From Streptomyces tirandamycinicus (GTDB lineage: Bacteria > Actinomycetota > Actinomycetes > Streptomycetales > Streptomycetaceae), in contig NZ_CP029188.1 in NCBI RefSeq assembly GCF_003097515.1, positions 2,730,501-2,794,500 of the forward strand: DNA of 64,000 nt. Direction: 5' to 3'. Shown piece by piece: positions 42,775-48,743 of the stretch; position 1 is the stretch's first letter, and each line of letters opens with the position of its first letter. The position numbers and the translations under genes are program-made. The notes under the pieces were generated by a model that had not been told where the DNA came from, made no database searches, and saw only the letters and a list, made by a program, of their open reading frames with translations.

Positions 42775-43317
42775 GTGCACATGATGTGGACGCTCATGGG
42801 GATCGGGGCGGCGGTCGTCGTGACGGTGCTCCCCGGCGCGGCGGCGCCGGTGGCGAGCCACGCGGCCGGACCCGTCGCCCAGCCTCCCGGCACCCTGTCG
42901 ATCACCGTTCCGGCCGGGGTGAACCTGGGCTCGACCTTCCCCGGTTCGTCACTCGGCCGGCCGCTGGGCGAGGTCGTGGTGACGGACCGACGCAGCGGAC
43001 AGAGCGACACCTGGACCGCGACGGTGGCGGCGAGCGACTTCACCACGCCGGGCGGCGGAGCAGCCCGGCAGATCCCCAGAAGCCGCTTCTCGTACTGGTC
43101 GGGCCAGGCCACCAGCACCACGGGCCCCGGCACCCGCGTGCCGGGGCAGCCGACGAGCGCGCAGGCGCAGAGCCTCGGCGTGCCGCGCACGGCGTTCTCC
43201 AAGACATCGGGCCACGGGAACAGCACCACCGCCTGGCAGCCGACTCTGATCGTCGCTGTACCGGCGGACGCCGTGGGAGGCACCTACACCGGCACGATCA
43301 CCCACTCGGTCGCATGA
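42775..43317 (+). CDS. Exported WxL-like protein A
   Basis: The protein has 180 residues from GTG 42775 or a few codons shorter from ATG 42781/42784. The signal peptide is MGIGAAVVVTVLPGAAAPVASHA. The mature part is a small beta protein: LSITVPAGVNLGSTFPGSSL, then DTWTATVAASDFTT, FSYWSG, and VPADAVGGTYTGTITHSVA at the C-terminus. The WTATV and GTYTGTIT segments recall the two WxL motifs of Firmicute surface proteins, with the second Trp replaced. The next gene encodes a paralogue and the third a DUF916-type partner, the standard WxL gene set. It probably sits on the cell surface bound to peptidoglycan or to its DUF916 partner. Confidence 0.65.
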   Translation: MHMMWTLMGIGAAVVVTVLPGAAAPVASHAAGPVAQPPGTLSITVPAGVNLGSTFPGSSLGRPLGEVVVTDRRSGQSDTWTATVAASDFTTPGGGAARQIPRSRFSYWSGQATSTTGPGTRVPGQPTSAQAQSLGVPRTAFSKTSGHGNSTTAWQPTLIVAVPADAVGGTYTGTITHSVA

Positions 43318-43345
43318 CACACGCCGGAAGCAAGGATTTCCGCAC

Positions 43346-43912
43346 ATGCCAAACTATGGTGGTTTGGTGCGAAAAAGAGCATTGTTCTCGTCCCTCGTCG
43401 CCGTCGCCGTGGTGGGCGCGGCACCGCTGCCCGCGGCCGCCCAGCCGTCGGGGGACACGACCGTGACCTTCACCGTGTCCACCTCGAACCTCACGATCGA
43501 GGTGCCCTCCTCGCGCTCTCTGGGATCCGGTTTCCCGGGGAACATGATCAGCGGTCAGCTCGGCACCGTGAAGGTGGTCGACCAGCGGGCCGCGGCGAAC
43601 GCCGTCTGGACGGCGACAGTGGTCGCGACGCAGTTCGACACCGGCACGGACCAGGAGACCGAGGTCATCCTGCCGAACCTGGTGGACTACTGGTCCGGCC
43701 CGGCGACCGCCACCACCGGCAACGGCACCTTCGTGCCCGGCCAGCCCACGCGCGCCGACCGGCGCAGCCTGGAGCAGCCGCGCGTCGCGTTCTCCAAGAC
43801 CTCGGGCAGCGGGAACAACAGCGCGAGCTGGAACCCCACCCTGGAGATCACCATCCCGCAGGACGCCGTCGGCGGGCTCTACAGCGGAACGGTGACCCAT
43901 TCGGTTTCGTGA
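43346..43912 (+). CDS. Exported WxL-like protein B
   Basis: The protein has 188 residues from ATG 43346 (AAGGA nine bases upstream). A GTG at 43367 (MRKRALFSSLVAVAVVG) gives the cleaner signal peptide and may be the true start. The mature protein parallels protein A: VTFTVSTSNLTIEVPSSRSL, NAVWTATVVATQF, LVDYWSGPATATTG, RVAFSKTSGSGNNSASW, and the C-terminal PQDAVGGLYSGTVTHSVS. The shared blocks VAFSKTSG / TAFSKTSG and DAVGG-Y-G-T-THSV show tandem duplication of one gene. It lies 28 bases after A and 4 bases before the DUF916-type gene. Confidence 0.65.
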   Translation: MPNYGGLVRKRALFSSLVAVAVVGAAPLPAAAQPSGDTTVTFTVSTSNLTIEVPSSRSLGSGFPGNMISGQLGTVKVVDQRAAANAVWTATVVATQFDTGTDQETEVILPNLVDYWSGPATATTGNGTFVPGQPTRADRRSLEQPRVAFSKTSGSGNNSASWNPTLEITIPQDAVGGLYSGTVTHSVS

Positions 43913-43916
43913 GCCG

Positions 43917-44891
43917 GTGTGCGTACTGCTCCTCGCGTTGCCGCTGCTCCTCGGATCAGTGGCGCCCGTGGCCGCGGGGGCGCCGCGCCATGCCTCCGGC
44001 GAGGTGGCCGTCGGCATCCGGCTCGTCGACGCACCCGTCAGCCGCCGCGACGACGAGCGCGCCCACCGGTACATCGTCGACCACCTGAGACCGGCCGAGC
44101 GGATTCGCAGACGGATCGCGGTCACCAACCTGTCACCCGCACGCCAGCGCGTCCGGCTCTACCCCGCAGCCGCCATGGTCGGGAAGGACGGCTTCGCCTT
44201 CGCCCCCGGCCGTACCGGCAACGAGCTCACGAGCTGGGTGAGGCTCAAGCACAGCGAGTTCGTCCTGGAGCCCGACGAGACGGCCAAGGTGTGGACCGAG
44301 ATCACCGTGGCGGACGACGCGACCCGCGGCGAGCACTACGGCGTCATCTGGGCGGAGATCACCCCCCGGCGCGACCCCTCGAAGCAGGTGCTCCAGGTGG
44401 CCCGCGCCGGGGTGCGCGTCTATCTGTCCGTCGGGCCCGGCGGGGAACCGCCGTCGGACTTCCGGATCGGAGGCCTGACCGGGGCCCGGGGCGCTGACGG
44501 CGTACCGGTGGTCACGGCACAGGTGAAGAACACCGGCGGACGGGCCCTCGACCTCACGGGCCGGCTCACCCTCTCGAACGGTCCGGGTGGAGTGTCCGCG
44601 GGGCCGTTCAACGTCAAGGCGGGCACCGTCGGCCCGGGCCGCTCGATGCCGGCGAGGACCACACTCGACCCACGGCTTTCGGACGGAGTCTGGACCGCAC
44701 GACTGACCCTGACCAGCGGACTCGTCCAACGGGAGACCAGCGGCCGTATCACTCTCGGCCCGGCCCGGTCCGCCCCCCAGCAGAGCGGGAGCACGCGGAT
44801 GGCGGTACTCACCGTCGGCGGCCTCGTCGCCGCCGTCGCGACGGCGCTGCTCGCCGCGTACGGATACCGCCGCCGCGACCGTCTCCGCTGA
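43917..44891 (+). CDS. DUF916-type (WxL-interacting) membrane-anchored surface protein
   Basis: The protein has 324 residues from GTG 43917, 4 bases after gene B, so translation is probably coupled. A signal peptide (VLLLALPLLLGSVAPVAAG) precedes a DUF916-like beta domain: RAHRYIVDHLRPAERIRRRI, LYPAAAMVGKDGFAFAPG, WVRLKHSEFVLEPDE and RGEHYGVIWAEITP. A second beta domain (about 165-270; VTAQVKNTGGRALDLTGRLTLSNG) follows. A C-terminal membrane segment (MAVLTVGGLVAAVATALLAAYGY) ends in a basic tail. In WxL systems this protein binds peptidoglycan and the WxL partner. The signature match is by eye. Confidence 0.7.
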   Translation: MCVLLLALPLLLGSVAPVAAGAPRHASGEVAVGIRLVDAPVSRRDDERAHRYIVDHLRPAERIRRRIAVTNLSPARQRVRLYPAAAMVGKDGFAFAPGRTGNELTSWVRLKHSEFVLEPDETAKVWTEITVADDATRGEHYGVIWAEITPRRDPSKQVLQVARAGVRVYLSVGPGGEPPSDFRIGGLTGARGADGVPVVTAQVKNTGGRALDLTGRLTLSNGPGGVSAGPFNVKAGTVGPGRSMPARTTLDPRLSDGVWTARLTLTSGLVQRETSGRITLGPARSAPQQSGSTRMAVLTVGGLVAAVATALLAAYGYRRRDRLR

Positions 44892-45227
44892 GCGGACCGC
44901 GAAGCCCGGGCAGCGCGGGAACGCCGGACGATTCGATGCCACGGAAGACGCGACCACGTGGCACGCCCCACCCGACGCACCACCGCCGCCGTAACCGTGA
45001 CGCGGAGGGGGCGGCGCCTTGCGCCCATGCACTGCGGCGTCGGGATGGACGGCTGAGCGAGCAATGGCTGCGGGAGTCCTCGGGTGCCGCGCGCGGGCCG
45101 GCGTACCACCGCCTACCGTGGGCGACCCTCGCCGGAGTGCGGTTCGAAAAGATCAACCGGGCCGGTCGTTTGCGACCGCCTGGAGCGGCAAGGTTCGGAT
45201 TGTGGGGGTCCCTACTTGGAGGGCCAA
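44892..45227. other. Gene-free stretch between the WxL-like operon and the small membrane protein
   Basis: No convincing coding sequence or terminator is seen. Short open frames here lack a ribosome-binding site and family sequence. The promoter of the downstream small gene must lie in its right-hand part; I could not pick clear boxes. Confidence 0.4.
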
Positions 45228-45383
45228 ATGATCATCCTCGGACTCATCCTTCTGATCATCGGACTGGTCACCGGCATCGGCGTCCTGTGGACCATAGGGA
45301 TCATCCTGATCGCGGTCGGAGCACTGCTCTGGGTACTCGGGGCGATGGGCCACGCGGTCGGTGGTCGACGGCACTTCTACTGA
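45228..45383 (+). CDS. Small two-helix membrane protein (DUF6131-like)
   Basis: The protein has 51 residues from ATG 45228, preceded by TTGGAGGG at good spacing. Two hydrophobic helices make up most of the protein (IILGLILLIIGLVTGIGVLW and IGIILIAVGALLWVLGAMG), followed by a His/Arg tail (GGRRHFY). This matches the small DUF6131-type proteins common in Streptomyces, whose function is unknown; I name the family from memory. It stands alone. Confidence 0.75.
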   Translation: MIILGLILLIIGLVTGIGVLWTIGIILIAVGALLWVLGAMGHAVGGRRHFY

Positions 45384-45447
45384 TCTCCGCTTGTAAGGCC
45401 CCGAGCCACCGCCCCCGCTGGGGGGAAGCGTGTCTTGCGCATCCACG

Positions 45448-45665
45448 TCAAGCGGCCTCGTCGTGCGGAGTGACGGGCAGGCGGCGCAGCATAGGAAAAG
45501 TGGGCACCGTTCCACCGGCTTCGTTGCGGGAAATCGCCGGCTGCTTCATCCTGCGACGCTCGGCCAGTTCGGCCTGGGACTGCCCGAGCTCGGTGCGCCG
45601 GTCGTGGACGAGTCTGCCCAGCTCGCGGGCAAGTGTTGTGGAGGCATCGCGTACGGCTCCTCCCG
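45448..45665 (-). pseudogene. Fragment of an XRE-type HTH protein
   Basis: In the same frame as the preceding HTH gene but after its stop at 45667, the minus strand reads TTLARELGRLVHDRRTELG, then SQAELAERRRMKQPAISRNE and GGTVPTFPMLRRLPVTPHDE to a stop at 45448. This is the core of a HigA-like HTH. It has no usable start codon, and the helix normally between MLRRL and the C-terminus is missing. It looks like the remains of a second antitoxin-type gene. Confidence 0.55.
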
Positions 45666-45666
45666 G

Positions 45667-45972
45667 TCAGGCGGCCGGAGTGACGATGGTGACGGTGGGC
45701 TCAACCCCAGGGGCGATGTGCATGTCGACGGTGAGGTCCAAAGCTCTGGCCAGACGCATGATGACAGCGATGGGCGGCAGTTCGGTGGCGGTCTCGATGC
45801 GCTCGATCTCGTCTATGGTGGTGTGCAGGCGCTCGGCCAGGTCGCCCTCACTCAGCCCGAGTTGCGTGCCCCGGTCGTAACCGGCCTTCTCGCGGATCTT
45901 GGTCTTGCGGAACAAGGTGAGCAGAACCACGCGACGGCCGGGAGCGCCAGTAGGTAATGCGCTGGTGGTCAT
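45667..45972 (-). CDS. Small XRE-like HTH protein (HigA-type antitoxin-like)
   Basis: The protein has 101 residues from ATG 45972. The HTH-like core is LGLSEGDLAERLHTTIDEIERIE, then ELPPIAVIMRLARALDLTVDMHI, the C-terminal pattern of HigA/XRE antitoxins, and a short TVTIVTPAA tail. No RelE/HigB-type toxin gene is next to it; the DNA above 45972 goes straight to a SUKH gene. A second HTH fragment follows in frame on the low side. The gene may be an orphan antitoxin left after loss of its partner. Expression and function are uncertain. Confidence 0.6.
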   Translation of the reverse strand: MTTSALPTGAPGRRVVLLTLFRKTKIREKAGYDRGTQLGLSEGDLAERLHTTIDEIERIETATELPPIAVIMRLARALDLTVDMHIAPGVEPTVTIVTPAA

Positions 45973-46021
45973 CGCCGAGGCGATATCGCCTTACGGGACG
46001 CAATTGAATCTCCTGGGAAGT

Positions 46022-46537
46022 TCAAGCCATAGAGTCCGCCTCGGCGTGGTTCTCGGCAATCATCCCCCGGAAAAAGTCCGAGAAGGTTCGATATCTTTCA
46101 ACTTCCCCACCTGCAAGCCAGATAACCGGTGCCGATCGACTCAACCCCTTCGCGCACGGCATGACGATGATGTCGATGTCCGTTCGTGACGCCCCGATGG
46201 GAATCAAGCGGGTGAAATCAGCGCCTCGCTCAATCTCCACCTCATCTTCGATCACACGCACGAGTTCCTCGGCCTCGGCGTAAGCGACACCACTGAAGTC
46301 CGCCGTCCCAAATAGGTCGATGTCCTGCAAAGTAGCTGACCAACCATCCGCATGCAGTAGGAAATCGGCATACTCGGGATCCACAGCACAGTGCGTCACT
46401 GTAGCAATCTGTGCAATCTGCTCCGGATCAGCCGGAGGTCGACGTGGCTCATAGCGCCAGAGACCGTCTCGGTCACTCGCCGCCAGCCTGCGCTTAGCTG
46501 CTTCCATATCCGCAAAAAGCGCCGACCAATCAGACAC
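46022..46537 (-). CDS. SMI1/KNR4 (SUKH) immunity protein of the displaced RHS cassette
   Basis: The protein has 171 residues from GTG 46537 (MSDWSALFADMEAAKRRL), preceded by AGGGG at five bases. ATG 46552 and TTG 46564 are alternatives. SUKH features: VDPEYADFLLHADGW, then DIDLFGTADFSGVAYAEAEEL, RLIPIGASRTDIDIIVM, and GGEVERYRTFSDFFRGMI at the C-terminus. Its base composition is visibly less GC-rich than the surrounding core genes, as is usual for exchanged immunity genes. It lies just downstream of an RHS C-terminal cassette (46596-46931) on the same strand, so it is probably the cognate immunity protein. Confidence 0.8.
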   Translation of the reverse strand: MSDWSALFADMEAAKRRLAASDRDGLWRYEPRRPPADPEQIAQIATVTHCAVDPEYADFLLHADGWSATLQDIDLFGTADFSGVAYAEAEELVRVIEDEVEIERGADFTRLIPIGASRTDIDIIVMPCAKGLSRSAPVIWLAGGEVERYRTFSDFFRGMIAENHAEADSMA

Positions 46538-46595
46538 CGCTACCCCTAACATCCACCAGCACAAATCTCCCGGGCAGCGCTGCCCTTGGGCAGAT

Positions 46596-46931
46596 TCACC
46601 GCTTCGTCATATCAATCCGGGTTGGTGGCTTCCCGTGGCCGAGCCACATCGCATCCGGCGCATGCCCAGCAACACCAGAGTAGAGAGTCCCGGCCGCCGC
46701 TGCACGGCACCGCTCGCTCGCAGCCTCACGGGCTGCCTCCCTTCTGATGGACCCTGCGGTGGAAACCCGGCCAATGGGCGACATCTGCCCCCGCGTAATG
46801 GCGTCATTTGCCGCAGCTATGTAGTCCGCGAACTGCTGCACCTCCTCATCTTTGGCCCACTCCGGGATCCTGACCTCGGCTTCGCCGTTCGTGTTGCAGT
46901 TGTGAACCAGGACCGGCGCAGCCCCCGCCAA
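46596..46931 (-). pseudogene. Displaced RHS C-terminal toxin cassette (no body)
   Basis: The frame begins inside a Hint-RHS boundary: LAGAAPVLVHNC, the same motif that precedes the toxin tip of the full RHS gene (49145-49180). It continues for about 100 residues (EAEVRIPEWAKDEEVQQFAD, then REAAREAASERCRAAAAG, TLYSGVAGHAPDAMW) to a stop at 46596. The segment shared with the big gene includes the 23 bases at 46909-46931. Beyond 46931 the sequence switches to IS110. Without signal peptide, RHS repeats or Hint domain, it is an orphan tip that could be recombined back into the RHS gene. The final residues (GHGKPPTRIDMTKR) may be altered relative to homologues. Confidence 0.75.
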
Positions 46932-47460
46932 CGAGGCCTTCGCGGAAGTGGCGGAAGACGGGTAGGAAGCCGGGGAAGTACTCGCGCAGGTGGGAGCGCA
47001 GCCGGTTACCGGTTTGGACGCGGTCCCAGACGGCGTCCTGGTGGGCTCGGGCCAGGACGGTGATGGCCTGGGCGAGGTGGCTGTCCGCGGGCAGGGGGCG
47101 GTGTTCGGCGGGGTCGGTGCGCAAGATGTGGGCCAGGACCTTGGCGTCGAGGTGGTCGGACTTCTTGCGGCTGAGGGCGTAGCGGTCGCGGTAGCGGGCC
47201 GCTGTGAGCGGGTTGATCACGTAGATGGCTCTGCCGGTGGCGCGTAAGCAGGCGACCAGGAGTCCGTGGGAGGTTTCGATGGCGACCGGGATCGGGTTCT
47301 CTGGGCTGTCGCCGTGCTGGGCCAGCAGCTGCAGGAGCTGGCCCAGGCCCTCCGGGGTGTCGTCGATGCGGAGCTTGTCCAGGAGGGTGCCGGCCTCGTC
47401 GAGCAGTGCGATGTCGTGGTGGTCGGTGGCCCAGTCGATACCGCAGAACACGCTGGTCAT
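46932..47460 (-). pseudogene. IS110-family transposase, N-terminal fragment
   Basis: From ATG 47460 the frame reads MTSVFCGIDWATDHHDIALL (first catalytic Asp), then VAIETSHGLLVACLRATGR (Glu) and ALSRKKSDHLDAKVLAHIL (Asp pair). This is the RuvC-like half of an IS110 recombinase, about 170 residues. The C-terminal Tnp20 domain with the catalytic Ser is missing: at 46931 the sequence turns into the RHS cassette, which the frame reads out of phase. It is distinct in sequence from the intact IS110 copy at 18937-20178. The fragment marks the recombination point that detached the cassette from an RHS body. Confidence 0.85.
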
Positions 47461-48151
47461 AGGGGTGTCCTCGGGTGGGTGGCAGTGGTGTGAGGTCGTC
47501 GCCGTGGCGGGGTTGCGCGTCTCCCTAATGGCAGGGCTCGGGGCCCGTCATCCGACCCAGCGGTCGTCAGGGGTCTCGGTCAGCTGCGGAACTGGGGCGT
47601 TCGCCGAGCGGTGAGAGGTGTTCCCTGGCGGGGGCTTGGACCACGAGAGTCCACGATGCCGCTGATTGTGTGCGAGCGGGGGTGGTGGGGCCGGTCCGCG
47701 CGGGACGAAGGCATGAGCGCGGACCGGCCCCACCACCCCCGGCGCTGCTTCACCGGGCGGGCAGGCACGTGAGGCCGGCTCTGTCTTAAGAGGTCAGGCC
47801 TCAGGAGCGGCTACGGATCACCACATGCCGACCCGCCCAAAGACCCCGGACGGAAAACCACCCAGCGTCTTACCGCGCCATTAGGAGCGGGCGGCGGCCC
47901 CGCCAGGCCGGATCGCGCGCGGGCCTGAGGACGGAGCCGGCCCACCGCCTTGTGCCGAACCTGTCCGCTGACGTTGCCGTCAACTACTGCCGTCAGACCG
48001 TCCACAAGACCACGGCGGCCCTGCCAGAATGAACTCCGTGCAGCCACTTTCAGAGAAACCTGCGGGGCACGCGTCCGAGAAAGTCGACAGTTTCCCCTCC
48101 GACGCGCCACCGGCAGATAATTACATAGCGAAAGCGAAACTTTAGACGGTT
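47461..48151. other. Non-coding region upstream of the IS110 fragment
   Basis: No supported gene in 690 bases. It contains the 5' flank of the IS110 fragment, a large perfect inverted repeat at 47677-47741, and from about 47940 to 48040 a stretch that looks like decayed coding or mobile-element sequence which I cannot identify. IS110-group elements encode their guide RNA in this position, so a decayed guide RNA could be present. Confidence 0.6.
47677..47741. repeat. Perfect inverted repeat with 25-bp arms
   Basis: The arms 47677-47701 (start CGGGGGTGGTGGGGCC) and 47717-47741 are exact reverse complements around the 15-base loop GGGACGAAGGCATGA. It is located about 220 bases upstream of the IS110 fragment start. 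It could be a strong terminator protecting the element or part of a structured RNA. Confidence 0.85.
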
Positions 48152-48625
48152 ATGGCACATTGGGATGACATCATGGATTTGATCAATCTATCGGACGCTG
48201 ACAACAGCGTCCGCATGCACGTTCTGGGCCGGCGAGGACCTGGGGTTCTACCGGTACACGACTTGCTTGATGCGGAGATCATCGTGGAGAGCAGCTTTAT
48301 CAGAGGGTGCCTCAATGTCTGCTTCTATCTCTCGGATCTAGAGGAGTGGTCCCTGGCGCTGGATGCCCTCAGTGTGGGCCAGAACGTCGAATGGCTGGAC
48401 AGCGGCAACGGGCCAGCAATCAGGATCGAATTGCCCAGCGATGATTGCGACGTCCCAGTAGTGTTCATCGAGGACGCGTCCGGCTCCAACACATCGGCAA
48501 CCATCCCGATCGTTCTGGATGACGGATGGATCGAGGAGCAGCGTGAGCACCTCCGCGGGGTGGTGCGAACTTGGCCCAGCGAGGTGCTAAAGATGTCACC
48601 AGGCGCTTACGAATGGCGACGCTGA
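48152..48625 (+). CDS. DUF5959-like protein, candidate immunity factor
   Basis: The protein has 157 residues from ATG 48152; ATG 48173 is an alternative. It resembles the actinomycete DUF5959 family as remembered: DLINLSDADNSVRMHVLGR, GVLPVHDLLDAEIIVESSF, then IPIVLDDGWIEEQREHL and the C-terminal SPGAYEWRR. It is acidic, cytosolic and lower in GC than the core. It is convergent with the RHS toxin gene and separated from its end by 118 bases holding a hairpin. No immunity gene follows the RHS tip on its own strand, which makes this the nearest candidate. That role is inference. Confidence 0.65.
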   Translation: MAHWDDIMDLINLSDADNSVRMHVLGRRGPGVLPVHDLLDAEIIVESSFIRGCLNVCFYLSDLEEWSLALDALSVGQNVEWLDSGNGPAIRIELPSDDCDVPVVFIEDASGSNTSATIPIVLDDGWIEEQREHLRGVVRTWPSEVLKMSPGAYEWRR

Positions 48626-48670
48626 ACGACTCTTTTCGAACTCGGCAAGCTTAAGCTACGCCAAAAACAT

Positions 48671-48702
48671 GCGGGCAGAGCTTCGATACAAGCTCTGCCC
48701 GC
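48671..48702. terminator. Bidirectional terminator between DUF5959 and RHS genes
   Basis: Perfect 13-bp arms (GCGGGCAGAGCTT / AAGCTCTGCCCGC) around CGATAC, midway between the two convergent stops. Confidence 0.85.
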
Positions 48703-48743
48703 ACGTCGTTTATTGGTTCAACATCGCAGCCGATCAGTTGCCG

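Noticed and set aside
46846..46931. Continuation of the IS110 frame into the RHS cassette as a genuine fusion protein
   Set aside because: The frame reads the LAGAAPVLVHNC region out of phase, so it is a junction artefact rather than a designed fusion.
47811..48110. Minus-strand open frame of 99 codons
   Set aside because: No ribosome-binding site or recognisable motif; the DNA looks like decayed or mobile-element flank.
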